From Aquila chrysaetos chrysaetos (lineage: Eukaryota; Chordata; Aves; Accipitriformes; Accipitridae), in the NCBI RefSeq assembly GCF_900496995.4, contig NW_024470384.1, forward strand, positions 62,001 to 126,000: 64,000 nt of DNA, given 5' to 3'. The position numbers and the translations under genes are program-made. The notes beneath the pieces are model-generated. The model ran no database searches. It worked only from the letters and a program-made list of their open reading frames with translations, and was not told where the DNA came from. Below, one piece after another: positions 11,697 through 23,275 of the stretch. The number at the start of each line of letters is the position of its first letter. Position 1 is the first letter of the stretch.

Positions 11697-14600
11697 CTCT
11701 CTCGTGCGGTACACGCAGGAGTTAGACAGAGGGTGAGAGAAAGAAGGTAGGAAACAAGCCAGAAGGATTGAGGAAAACGAGACAGCAATCATGACAAAGG
11801 GATGGAGAGAGAAAAACCAGCTCCGGGCTGCAGGATGAGAAAAAAGGCCAGGGAGCGGGATAGAGGGGTATAATGCAACAGCAAGCCAGGCAGGGAGATA
11901 TAGCGAGAAACGATGGAACAGGCAGTAGTATGGGCATGTACAGACAAAAAGTTAAGGGGAGGGTGGAAGACAGAGAGAATAAGAGAAAAGGGACAAGGCA
12001 TAAATGGAGAAAGTAATATTAGAGACAGAGAGAGGCAGAGAGTGACAGGACCGAGGCAGAGAGATGGAGAAAGAAAAAAAATGGTGATGGGTAGCAGGCC
12101 AGAGGGACAAGGAAAGGCAGGAGGAAGGACAGCTGGATATAGAAAACAGGTAAGAGACAGAGAGCCAGAAAGTGGCATACTGCAAAAGAGAGTGGGATGG
12201 GGATCAGGATGCTGGCAGAGGGAGGCAACGAGAGCAACAGAGAAAATGGGGACAGAGAGTGGGACAGAAAGTTAAGCAACAAATAATAGGGCCAGGGAGC
12301 AGGACAGAGGAAGAGAGACAGTGACAGGGGGACAGGTAAGACAACAGATCATTAGAGAAAGCAAATGAAAGGAACAGCACAGAGGGTCACAGAGAAAAAG
12401 AGAGGGAGAACAAAAAGGGAAAAATAAGATGAGGGAGAAGGACTGAGCAGCAGAGAGAAAAAGGACGGAGACAGAAAACAAAGACTGGAGGCAGAACACA
12501 AAGGGAAAGATTGACAAGGACAGGGAGTGGGATAAAGGGATGGAAAATGAAGAAATAGCGATGGGCAGCAGGAGAGAGGAAGAGAGGGAAAGAGCAAGAA
12601 GAGCAAAATAAGGACTATGACAGAAAGGTGTAGAGAGAAAGACCGGGACATGTCAGAAGGGTGGAAAGGAAAAAACAGGGATGGGGAGCAAGACAGCGTG
12701 ATAGGGAGGAAGAGGGATGCAAGGATACGGCACGACACAGGTACAGGGAAGAAGAAAGAATGACACGAGAGAAAGCGGGGCATATGGAGCAGGAGAGACG
12801 GAGAACGAAAAAATGGTAACGTGCAGAAGAACAGAAATACAGAAAATTAAAAAATACTTATAAGGAGCAGGACAAAGGGACAGAGCAAGACGAAAAATCA
12901 ATGGGGAGAAGGATGGGTAACACACAGCAAGATACAGGGGGAGTGAGAGCAAGGAAACACACAGCAGGACAGAAGGATAAAGAAAGAAAAAATAGGGAGA
13001 GAAAGAAAAGCTGAGTAATCAACAGAGAAGGGGGGGAAGGGAACAGGCATGGGCAGCAGGACAGAGACACGGAGAAAGAAAAAACAGAGACAAGGACAGA
13101 GGGATAGAGAGGCAAAGAGAGGGAGGGGACCGAGACAGTGGGGTGTAAACAGAGAAGAACGGCACACAGTACTCAAGATAGCAGAGTGAGAGGTACAGGG
13201 AAGCAGAAAGAATGACACAGAGGAAACAAGGGGGATGGGGACCAGGTCAGAGAGCTGGAGAAAGACAAAATACGGCTGGGGAGCAGGATGGGAGAATGGA
13301 GCCAAAAGAGATAAATTGGAAACAGGGCAGTGGGATGCAGACAGCAAAAATAACAATAGGCAACAGGACCGAGAAATTGACAGTGAAATGACGGACAGGG
13401 AACAGGATAGAGGAATGCAAAGAAAAAACACTGATGAGCAACAGGACAAAGAATATAAAGAATAAGAAGGAGGAAAAAAGGAAAAAGGGAGAGAGAAAGT
13501 AATGGGGATAGAGAGTGTGAGACACGGAGAGACAAAAAGCAGTACGAGGAACGGGACTGAGGGACTGGCGGCAGCGGAGGGAACCAGATGCGGATTAAGA
13601 CAAAGAGATGGAGGGGGGGAAAAAACGGATAGAGATAGAGCAAGAAAAAGTAGGGGCAAAGTAGGGAAAAGAGAAAAGAAAAAAGGGACACCTGGCTGGA
13701 CAGGCAGCTATAACTAGAAACAAGGAGACAGGCAAGCGGGACAGAGGGTTGAAGGCAGAATAAACTGTGAGAGGAAGCAGGACGGACAGTCAGACAAAAA
13801 AAGGGGCAGGGAGCAGCACTGAGAAACGGAGAAGGAAGCATTAGGGGCAGAGGGAGGAAAAGGCAGGTTGGAGAAAGGACACAGAGCAAAAGAGAATGAC
13901 AGAACTTGGACAAGGTGTGGGAGAAAGAAAAACCAGTGATGAGCAGCAGGCCAGAGGCAGAGGTGGCACAGGGAAGGAAGGACAAGAGGAAGGAGATAGG
14001 GATACAGAAAACAAGCGAGGGACAGGGTATAAGAAAATGGGATACAGAGAAAAAGAGAGGGATGGGGAGAAGGACACTGGGATAGAAAGAGAATGACAGG
14101 AAGAATGACAAGGAGATGGAGCCAGAGGAAAAACAGGGACCAAAAGCAGGACAGAGAAATGAAAACAGAAAATTAGGGTCAGGGAGCGGGACAGAGGGGT
14201 GGAGAGACAACAAAGGACTCGAGGATAACAACAGAGAAAGAGGGAGGGAGAGAGGGAAGGAGGGATGGGCAGCAGCATGGTGGGATGGAGAAAGAGAGGG
14301 AGGGGGAGTGGGGCAGAGAAATAGAGAAAGAAAATACAGCGATGGGGAGCAGGACAGAGGACTAGAAAGAGAAAAATAAGACAAGAGAGAAGACCGAGGA
14401 GCAAAGAGAGAGGAAAGGTCAAAAGAAAAGGTCAGAGAGATAGAGAAATCAAGAAAAAGAGAGATGGGACAAGAAGATGTAGGGTCAGTAAACAGGACAG
14501 AGATGGGGTAGAAAGAGAGAACAAACAAAGGAGGAATGACAACTATGACAGAGCACAGGGCATACAGACAGAGACAGAAAAAGGACAGGGAATGGGAAAG

Positions 14601-15225
14601 AAAGAAAGGTTCAGATCTGTACAAAGAGACCAAGAAGGGGGAAAAAAAAGCAATGGGCTAGAGCACAGAGAGGGGAAGAGGAGAAAAAAAAGGGCCAGGG
14701 AGCAAGATAGAGGAGGAGAGAAGGGAAAAAAAGGAGAGCCAGGTGGGCATGGAGATACAGCAAGAAACAACTGGGCAGGCAGCAGAATAGAGAAATAAAG
14801 ATGGAAAAAGATGGGGACAGGAAGCAGGACAGAGGAACAGCGAGAGGAAACAAGGGGCAGGCAGCAGGACAGCGGTGGAGAAAGAAGCATTGGGGCAGAA
14901 GGCTAGAAAGAGAAAAAAGAAAGAGAGAAAGCAGAATGCAGGATGGGGTGAGGGGGAAAGAAGGACAAAGAGCAGGACACAGTGTCAGAGAGGAACAGTG
15001 AGCGAGACAAGGTGATACAGAGAGGAAAAAAAGGGCCAGGGAAACAGGACAAAGTGAAAGATGGGCAAAATTGAAAGACATAGAGCAGGACAGAGACAGA
15101 GTGAGAAAAGATAGTGACAAGGAACAGGACAGAGCATCAGAGAACAAAAAAAACTGCAGAGCGAATAGGACAGAGAAATGGAGAGGGGAGACAAGGAGAA
15201 GGACACAGAAAAGGGCTAGGGTGGG
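11697..15225. repeat. Purine-rich satellite, about 41-42 bp period
   Basis: Degenerate tandem DNA built around GGACAGGGAGCAGGACAGAG followed by GGATAGAGAAAGAAAAAAT. The plus strand is almost all A and G with scattered C and T. The minus strand reads as Leu/Ser/Phe/Pro-rich open frames, including one of about 486 codons at 14,633-13,173, which arise from composition and are not genes. Individual units diverge strongly, which suggests an old array. Period and composition recall the 41-42 bp repeats known from bird microchromosomes, but membership of a named family is not shown. Confidence 0.8.
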
Positions 15226-17148
15226 TAGGATCCAGGGAACTACAGGCCTGTGAGCCTGACCTCAGTACCGGGGAAGATTATGGAGCAGTTCATCTTGAGT
15301 GCGCTCACATGGCACGTGCAGGACAACCAGGGGATCGGGCCCAGCCAGCGTGGGTTCATGAAAAGCGGGTCCTGCTTGACCAACCTGATCTCCTTCTATG
15401 ACCAGGTGACTGTCCTAGTTTCAGCTGGGATAGAGTTAACTGTCTTCCTAGTAGCTGGTACGGTGCTATGTTTTGAGTTCAGTGTGAGAAGAATGTTGAT
15501 AACACTGATGTTTTCAGTTGCTGCTAGTAGTGTTTAGACTAATGTCAAGGATTTTTCAGCTTCTCATGCCCAGCCAGTGAGAAAGCTGAAGGGGCACAAG
15601 AAGTTGGCACAGGACACAGCCAGGGCACCTGACCCAAACTGACCAACAGGGTATTCCATACCATATGACGTCCCATCTAGTATAGGAACTGGGAAGTGGG
15701 GGTGGGGAATCGCCGCTCAGGGACTAGCTGGGTGCCGGTCGGTGGGTGGTGAGCAATTACACTGTGCATCATTTGTACATTCCAATCCTTTCATTATTGC
15801 TGTTGTCATTTTATTAGTGTTATCATTATCATTATTCGTTTCTTCTTTTCTGTTCTATTAAACTGTTCTTATCTCAACGCGTGGATTTGCTTCTTTTCCC
15901 GATTTTCTCCCCCATCCCACTGGGTGGGGGGGGGGGGGGGGTGAGTGAGCGGCTGCGTGGTGCTTAGTTGCTGGCTGGGGTTAAACCATGACAGTGACCC
16001 ACCTAGTGGATGAGGGAAAGGCTGTGGATGTTACCTACCTTGACTTCAGCAAGGCCTTTGACACTGTCTCTCATGGCATACTCCTTGAGAGGCTGGCAGC
16101 TCATCGCTTAGACAGGTGTACTCTTCACTGGGTAAAAAAACTAGCTGGATGACTGAGCCCAGACAGTTGTAGTGAACAGAGTTAAATCTAGTTGACTAAT
16201 GGTCGCAAGTGGTGTTCCCCAGGGCTCGGTTTTGGGGCCAGTTCTCTTTAGTATCTTTATCATCAATGATCTAGATGAGGGGCTTGAGTGTACCCTCAGT
16301 AAGTTTGCAGACGACACCAAGTTGGGAGGGAGGGCTGATCTGCTTGAGGGTAGGAAGGCTCTATAGAGGGATCTGGACAGGCTGGATCGATGGGCCAAGG
16401 CTAATTACATGACATTCAACAAGGCCAAGTACCCGTTCCCACGCTTCAGTTGCAACAACCCCATGCAGCACTACAGGCTTGGGGAAGAGCAGCTGGAAAG
16501 CTGCCCGGTGGAAAAAGACCTGGGGGTGCTGGTTAATAGCTGGCAGAATATGAGCCAGAAATAGCGTGGCCAGCAGGAGCAGAAAAGTGATTGTTCCCCT
16601 GTATTCGGCACTGGTGAGGCCGCACCTCGAGTACTCCTTTCAGTTTTGGGCCTCTTGCTACGGAAAGACGTTGAGATGCTAGAACGCGTCTAGAGAAGGG
16701 CAACCGAGTTGGTGAGGGGTCTGGAGCATAAGTCTTATGCGGAGTGGCTGAGGGAGCTGGGGTGGTTTAGTCCAGAGAAAAGGAGGCTGAGGGGAGACCT
16801 TATTGCTCTCTACAACTACCTGAAAGGAGATTGTAGCGAGGTGGGTACTGGTCTCTTCTATCAAGTAACTAGAGATAGGACGAGAGAAAATGGCCTGAAG
16901 TTGCGCCAGGGAAGGTTTATATTGGATATCAGAAAAAATTTCTTTACTGAGAGGGTTGTCAGGCATTGGAACAGGCTGCCCAGGGTAGTGATGGAGTCAC
17001 CATCCCTGGAGGTGGTCAAAAAACACGTAGACGTGGCACTTTGGGACATGATTCAGTGGGCGTGGTGGTGTTGGGTTGATGGTTGGACTTAATCTTAGAG
17101 GTCCTTTCCAAATTTCATTATTTGATTCAATTCGATTTGATTCTATTC
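15226..17148 (+). mobile_element. CR1 LINE fragment, reverse transcriptase and 3' end, interrupted by an LTR
   Basis: Plus-strand CR1 sequence starts inside the RT domain with the block [17 protein letters not shown]. It continues, after an inserted LTR (15,411-15,993), with YLDFSKAFDTVSHGILLE, then [13 protein letters not shown] and the RT active-site motif FADD (16,304-16,315), followed by the usual CR1 3' region and a terminal run of ATTC/GATT short repeats near 17,110-17,148. In-frame stops, frameshifts and a deletion near 16,550-16,575 make it inactive. The 5' half is absent, as is usual for CR1. It lies inside the purine-rich satellite, which resumes on the right. The presence of CR1 is a main reason for calling the window avian or sauropsid. 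Confidence 0.93.
15411..15993 (+). mobile_element. Solo LTR inserted in the CR1 (TSD GTGAC)
   Basis: A 583-bp LTR starts TGTCCTAGTTTCAGCTGGGA and ends GGGTTAAACCATGACA. The five bases GTGAC flank both ends (15,406-15,410 and 15,994-15,998), and removing the LTR restores an uninterrupted CR1 reading. It belongs to the LTR family seen again at 35,102, 37,765, 39,736 and 49,240. It contains a G-run near 15,925. The nested order shows the LTR is younger than the CR1. Confidence 0.93.
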
Positions 17149-17815
17149 AAGGGAGCAGAACAGAGATGTAGCAAGAAAGGAAAAAAGGAAGGGAGGGAGA
17201 ACAAAGGGAGAGAGAGACAAGGACTGGAAGAAGGACAAAGTGATGGAAGACGAAAAAAAATAGTGATAGGCTGCAGGACAGAGATGGAGGAGTTAAAAAA
17301 AGACACAGGGAGCATGACAGAATGAGAGTGAGAAAAAAGGGACAGATAGCAGGACAGCACTGGAGGAAAAAACAACTGTGATAGGCAGTGAGAGAGAGAT
17401 GGTGGAAGAGAGAAAAGAGAGAAGGGACAGCTAGCTGGACGGGGATACAGTTAGAAAGGATGGAAGAGGGAATGGCAGAGAGAGGAATACAGAAAAGATA
17501 GCAAGAGGAAGCAGGACAGAGGGACAGCAATAGAAGAAAACAGGAACAGGGATCTGGACAGATGGAGAAAAAAGCAGGAGGAACAGATACAACATGATAC
17601 AATGGGACAGGAAGTAAGACAGAGTGACAGATGAGAATAATGACAAGAGATAGAGAGAGACTGTGAGAAACACAGGAGGTTAGAGAAAGAGAGGTATTAG
17701 GACCCCTGCAGAGAGATAGAAGACATGAATAAAAAGAGTAGGGAGCACCACAAAGGGTCAGAGAAAGAGAAGAACAGGAAGGACAACGGGGACAGTGAGA
17801 TACAGAATGAAAAAA
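17149..17815. repeat. Purine-rich satellite, continuation after the CR1
   Basis: Same A/G-rich composition and GGACAGAGGGACAG-type units as 11,697-15,225. The two parts were probably one array before the CR1 landed. Confidence 0.75.
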
Positions 17816-17849
17816 AAACACATATTATACACATATTATCCAGTAATCA

Positions 17850-18090
17850 AGCCCATTTCAGAGTTACACAGTACCTCAGCCCCTTTGAAAGAAGTAACAC
17901 ATTGACTGAGCCCACTTCGGCAGTACACAGAACCCAGACAAATTTCAAAGTTACACAGTACCCGAGCCCATTTTGGCGCCGCACAGCGCCCGAGCCCATT
18001 TCAAAAGTTACACAGTACCCAAGCCCATTTCACAGTTATGTAGCTACAGAACCAATTTCAAAGTTGTGCACTTACTAGAGCCAGTAATGC
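17850..18090. repeat. Minisatellite of GTTACACAGTACCCGAGCCCATTT type
   Basis: Six to eight degenerate copies of a roughly 30-bp unit, GTTACACAGTACCCGAGCCC followed by ATTTCAAA. One variant has drifted to GCCGCACAGCGCCCGAGCCC. Confidence 0.75.
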
Positions 18091-18565
18091 ACACCCTTTC
18101 TATTAACCCATCTGCAGCTACATTTATCTCAAGGTATCTACAACTCTCCCTTGGATGCCTAATTCTAACAGACACTTTCACTTACTTAAACAGCTAAGTT
18201 TACCTACGGGCACTAAACACGCGTGCTTCGCTTTGCACTTGCCTTTGTGATTGCCATTAGTACTGTGATTCTCACAAGGAGACCTAATTACCTGCCTTTT
18301 TTTCATTTTATTTTTATTGTTTCATTTGGTCCATTACTGATTCCACGTACATTCAGCTGTATCAGTATTTACAGTCCAATTCTACAATGTACTTTTACTA
18401 CAATGTATAGAAAAGAGTTATGGCCGCATTGGTCAAATATTTGCCACTATCAGTTTTGATCCTCTTTTAATCATTATTTTTACAAATACATTTAAAACTC
18501 CAAAAATTTAGCATTAGCTTAAGAAGAATTGCCACTATTTAGTGCCTGCAATTCTCTACAGAGTG
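18091..18565. other. AT-rich interval without recognisable genes
   Basis: Unremarkable AT-rich sequence with short open frames only. No transposon ends, tandem structure or exon signals were recognised. Confidence 0.5.
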
Positions 18566-20015
18566 GTCTTTTCCACATTCCTCGCTCCCATTACATCTGT
18601 CGCTGCACGTGTAGAAGTTTTACTCCGTGAGGTGACGTGACCTCCACGATCCCTGTTCCCAAGCAGAAAACGAGTGAACTCCGCTCGTCTTGACAGACTG
18701 TCCACTTCCACACTTAGACACAAAAATAAAAATTGAAAAATATCATTACATCACAAACTACAAAGACCACCCAAAGATTTTACAAACCCACCACGGAAAA
18801 ATACAGTTACACCCACACACTTCACAACCCTGGCCTACTCAATGCTGGCCGTCTAGTCCAACTCCCCCCACCCTTCACCCGCAAAATCCTCAACTGTCTT
18901 CCAAAGACCATCCACCAAACAACATATTTCCCTGCGCTGACTGGCAATTACCACATTCCAGGGCAGCGCTGCACGGGAACACCATTCCCGGGAGCCTTGA
19001 AAAAAATCGCCCTGCCTGTGAAAACCCTGGCCCGAGCTGGACCCCGGTCCGAACATTGGCAATCAACATTGCCTCATGGAGCAGCTGGGACCAGGGGGAA
19101 AAAAAAAAATGGGGGGTGGTGGGGGATGGACACAACACCAAAAACCAACCCATATCCCAGCTGGGTTTTTTCATTCTAAGTTTTTTTTTTTTCTATTTCC
19201 CTGAAAAACATCTCAACTCTACATCCAACCTGAAAGGAAAAAACATAACAAGGCTAAACCACATAACCCTACAAGGTTACACACATTCACAACACACCAC
19301 TCATTAAGATCACATGCACGCCAGCCCTCACTCTCAACTCATCCATCCTACCACCCACAGGTCTCAAGGGGCTATCACCCCGTGCCTGCGGCACTGGGGG
19401 ACTCAAAAACCACCCTACCTGCAAAAACCTGGCCCGAGCCCAAGCTCCTTCCAAACTCCCCACAAACTACCCTTCCATTACACCAATGTTTCAACACACC
19501 ACCATCCGTGCATTTTCAACCCCATACTTAGCTTTCACAGTGCCACGTGTCACAGTCCAACCTCCATAGCAGCCATGTCACCTAAACGCAAGGTTCCTTC
19601 AAGTACCTCGTGCCCTGTCATCACCTGCAAAAACAACACACAAAGCTTTTTAATAGACACTTCATCCTTGAGAGAAAAGTCCTCCTCCGCTCCCCTACCC
19701 TGCTTCCCACCTATTCCAAAAATAACACATCCTCACACTCAGTGTCCTCCATGGCACTTGAAAAACCAGAGCATCACAAACACAGAGATGTCCCAAAGTT
19801 ACTGATCGCTCCGAGGCCCGTCACGCTGCTACTCAGACGTCAAGGCCTTAACCGTTTCTAGAGGCTTGCCACAAAGCATCCACATAAACAATATGAACCA
19901 CTGCCCAGTTACTGCCTTACTCTATGCTAGCTCACAGTCCAATTGCGATCCACTCAACTCCTTGCATGCAAAGAACCCAAAGTCATTAAACCTTCTATGC
20001 TGTCTCTACAATACC
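18566..20015. repeat. Segmental duplication unit 1, copy 1
   Basis: This block is closely similar to 21,636-23,275. Both begin with a CTTTTCCACATTCCTC segment and continue through a stretch starting ACAAAAATAAAAATTGAAAA, then CACCCACA/CTTCACAACCC, an A-run, and a terminal CCTTAACC-TTTCTAG segment. The text around 19,310-19,800 recurs twice in the second copy (near 22,330 and 22,680), so there were later internal duplications. Splice-like CCTGCAAAA motifs recur on the minus strand, but no reading frame is convincing. Confidence 0.75.
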
Positions 20016-20410
20016 ATACAATACACACACAAACATACAGTCATGCAATTCACATGCAAATATAATGCCATACGAGGCAGTACTCTTATCTCAGTCAAGA
20101 CAAAACAACTCAGAGCGCTGCCATACCAGACAAAACAGAACAGGGCCAACGCAAGAGACTCTCAGATGGCAGTCAATACAAGTACAGACCAAAACAATAC
20201 AAAACCAATACAGAACCAGACAATACAAGGCAGTCTCAGATGGCACTCAATACAAGTACAGAGCACTGCAATACAAAACACAACGCAGGGCCATGCAATG
20301 CAAGAAAGTCTTACGACAGTCAATACAAATACAGAGCAAAACAACACAAGACAAAGGCAAATACAGACAATACAATGCAAGAAAACTGCAAAGCAAAGCA
20401 AAGCAAAGCA
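20016..20410. repeat. TACAA-rich degenerate tandem repeat
   Basis: Repeated words such as CAATACAA, AGTACAGA and CAGTCTCAGATGGCA recur at roughly 60-100 bp spacing. The strand is C/A-rich with little G or T. No coding signal was seen. Confidence 0.7.
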
Positions 20411-20463
20411 GTCTCATAGAGCCACCGGCCACATCTTCCCTCCGACTCCACTCACAGACCCAC

Positions 20464-20526
20464 CTCCTTACGGCACTCCGCTGCCTTCCCCTGTTGCTCT
20501 GTGGCACGCATCTTGCCCTGCCGCAT
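20464..20526 (-). pseudogene. 63-nt exon-like block, paralogue of the exon at 25,095-25,157
   Basis: Minus-strand exon candidate bounded by a CAG acceptor (20,528-20,527) and a GTGGGT donor. It encodes 21 residues beginning MRQGKMRATEQQ, charged and helix-prone. It has the same length, frame and splice boundaries as 25,095-25,157. The flanking A-run (20,531-20,556) replaces most of the polypyrimidine tract on the minus strand with T. No other exons of this copy are intact nearby, so it is probably a fragment. Confidence 0.4.
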
Positions 20527-20877
20527 CTGGGGAAAAAAAAAAAAAAAAAAAAAAAACATATCGAACAAGTCGCCTGGATGCAGAGCAAGAGCTTAACAAC
20601 TCCAGAGGTCTGGATTCCATCTACGAAGACCATCTGGAGTCCAACTACAGCCTGCCATTTAAAAAAAAAAAAAAAAAAAAACCAACAACAAAAAGCCACC
20701 AACCAAAAAAAAACCAGGGCCAAACTTTAAGCCCATCACGTGCAAGACTTAACACCTTACAGAGTCAAATCCGCTTCATTGCCCCTCAACGGCCCCCGCC
20801 ACACAGCTCCAATCATCTCCGTAAAACACTATCGGCACAGCTGTCCACACAGCCCTTTTCCCATGGCCCTTTTCACC

Positions 20878-21312
20878 CGGCCTGGTGACCTTTTGACCCC
20901 TGACCCCATGACCTTTGACCCCCAACCCGGCAACCTTTTATGCCTGTGACCTTTGACTTTTTACCATGGTTGCCTTTGACTTTTTTACCCCGGTGACCTT
21001 TTAACCTGAGCCCAATGACCTTTGACCCTGAGCTCGGACCTTTTACCCCTGCGACCTTTGACCCCTGACCCTGTGTGGCCTTTGACCCCGATCCAATGAA
21101 CTTTTTACCCCTGTGACCTTTCACTCCTGATCCAGTGACCTTTTACCCCTGACCCTGTTGACCTTCTAACTTTGACCCCAACTCCATGACTTTTGACCCC
21201 TGACTCCGGTGACCTTTGAGCTTTGCCCCTGACCCTGGTGAGTTTTGACCTCTGGGCCTGGTTTACCTGTGGCCTCTGAGCCCCACGACCTTTGACCTCC
21301 AAGCCCTTGCCT
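20878..21312. repeat. TGACCTTTGACC minisatellite (DR1-like nuclear-receptor half-site array)
   Basis: A 435-bp array of degenerate TGACCTTTTGACCCC, TGACCTTTGACCCC and TGACCCTG words. On the minus strand several copies match AGGTCA half-sites in direct repeat with one-base spacing, for example GGGTCAAAGGTCA near 20,908, 21,015 and 21,052. Other copies have two-base spacing or a decayed half-site. It is tandem DNA first; receptor binding is inferred from motif match only. Confidence 0.8.
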
Positions 21313-21635
21313 TTGACCTCGTTAAGCACAGCAGTACAGCAAGGTTGCAGTAGAAAATAGCTTCTGCCCTGGGAGTAAATTTTTTAACTCTTTACTCCCA
21401 GAGACTAACCCATCTGCTACTGCTCTTTTGTTTTAAATTTAAGTTTTACAATAGCAACTTCAAAAGTTGCATTACAAAATGACTTCTGCTGTGTTATTAA
21501 ATTTTTTATTTTTTTTTACTTAATTACACTCAGCGACAGTGCCGTATTCTACTACTTTTTATTTCATATTTTATTTAATTTCAAAGTTTACAGAGCATTT
21601 TCCAAGTTTTACAGAGCATTTTCCAACATATCAGT
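21313..21635. other. AT-rich spacer with an 11-bp hairpin
   Basis: AT-rich DNA without genes. It contains the perfect inverted repeat CTGGGAGTAAA / TTTACTCCCAG (21,369-21,379 and 21,391-21,401) around an 11-base T-rich loop. Confidence 0.6.
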
Positions 21636-23275
21636 CTTTTCCACATTCCTCACTGCCATTACGTCCCTCGCTGCACATGTAGAAGTTTTAGTCCCCCAGG
21701 TGACATTACCTCCACGATCCCTGTGCCCAAGCAGAAAATGAGTGAGCTCCGCTCATCTTCACACACTGTCCACTTCCATACCTAGGCACAAAAATAAAAA
21801 TTGAAAAATATCATTACATCACAAACTACAAAGAGCACCCAATATTTTACACACATACCATGGAAAAATACAGTTACACCCACATACTTCACAACCCTGG
21901 CCTACTCCATGCTGGCCATCTTGTCCAACTCCCCCCACCCTTCGCCCGCAAAATCTTCAACTGTCTTCCAAAGACCATCCACTGACTAACATAATTCCCT
22001 GCGCTAAGTGGCAATTACCACATTCCAGGGGAGCGCTCCATGGGAACGCCACTCCCAGAAGCCTTGAAAAAAATCGCCCTGCCTGCCAAAACCCCAGCCC
22101 GAGCCTGACCCCTGTCCAAACACTGGCGATGAACATCACCTCACGGAGCGACCAGGACCAGGGGAAAATAATAAAAAAAAAAAAAAGCCGGGGTTTTTTT
22201 ATTCTACTTGTATTTTTTTTTTCCTAATTCCCTGAAAAACATCTCAACTGTACAACCTGAAAGGATAAAACATTAAAAAGCCAAAACACATAACTCTACA
22301 AGCTTACACACATTCACAACACACTACACATTGACATTGCATGCACATCAGCCCTCGCTCTCAACTCATCCCACCCAACTGCCTGCCACCCTCAAGGGGC
22401 CATTGCCCCGTGCCTGTGGCACCAGGGACCTCAAAAATCGCCCTGCCTGCCAAAACCCTGGAACATCGCCTCGTGGAGCGGCCGGAACTAGGGGGAAAAA
22501 AAAAAAAAAAAAAAAAAACAACACACACACCCTGCTACATTTTTTTATTCTAATTGTATTTTATTTTTTCTAATTGCCTAACAAACATCTCTACATCCAA
22601 CCTGCAAGAGACCACTAAAAAGCTAAACCACGTAACCCTACAAGGTTACACACATTCACAACACACCACTCATTCAGATCACATGCACGCTAGCCCTCAC
22701 TCTCAACTAACCCATCCCGCTGCCAAAGGGCATCAAGAGGTCATCGCCCCTTACCCGCAGCACCCAGGGCCTCAAAAATCACCCTGCCTGCAAAAGCCCC
22801 AGCCCCAGCCCAACCTCCTTCCAAGCTCCCCACAAACTGCCCTTCTGTTACAGCAACTCTTCAACACACACCATCTGCACCACACATAGATTTTCAACCA
22901 GATACTTAGCTTTCATAGTGGCGCATGTCACAGTCCAACCTCCGTAGCAGCCACATCGCCTAAACGCGAGGTTCCTTCAATCGCCTCGTGCCCCACGACC
23001 ACCTGCAAAACCAACACACAAAACCATTGAATAGACACTTCACCCTCGGCATAAAAAAAATCCTCCACAGCTCCAAACTCCTGCTTCCCACCTATTCCAA
23101 AAACAAAAACCTCCATGCCTTAACCATTTCTAGAAACTTACCACAAAGTATCCACATAAACGATATTATAACCCATGCCCACTTACTGCCTTACTATATT
23201 CTACCTCACAATCCACTTGCAATCCACTCCACTACTCACATGCAATGACTCAAAAATCATTTAACCCTCAATGCT
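21636..23275. repeat. Segmental duplication unit 1, copy 2
   Basis: Second copy of the block at 18,566-20,015, diverged by many substitutions and carrying an internal repeat of its central part (near 22,330-22,530 and 22,660-22,900). Poly(A) runs at about 22,170 and 22,496-22,518 occupy equivalent positions in the copies. Confidence 0.75.

Noticed and set aside
8958-11792. Very long open frames (up to about 940 codons) of RRSRRVVE or TTRRLRRLDD repeats
   Set aside because: They occur in all frames of the CpG satellite because its unit has no stop codon. The products are low complexity with no start or splice context.
13173-14633. Minus-strand open frame of about 486 codons rich in Leu, Ser, Pro and Phe
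   Set aside because: It is the pyrimidine strand of the purine-rich satellite; similar frames appear wherever that satellite occurs, including 53,509-54,978.
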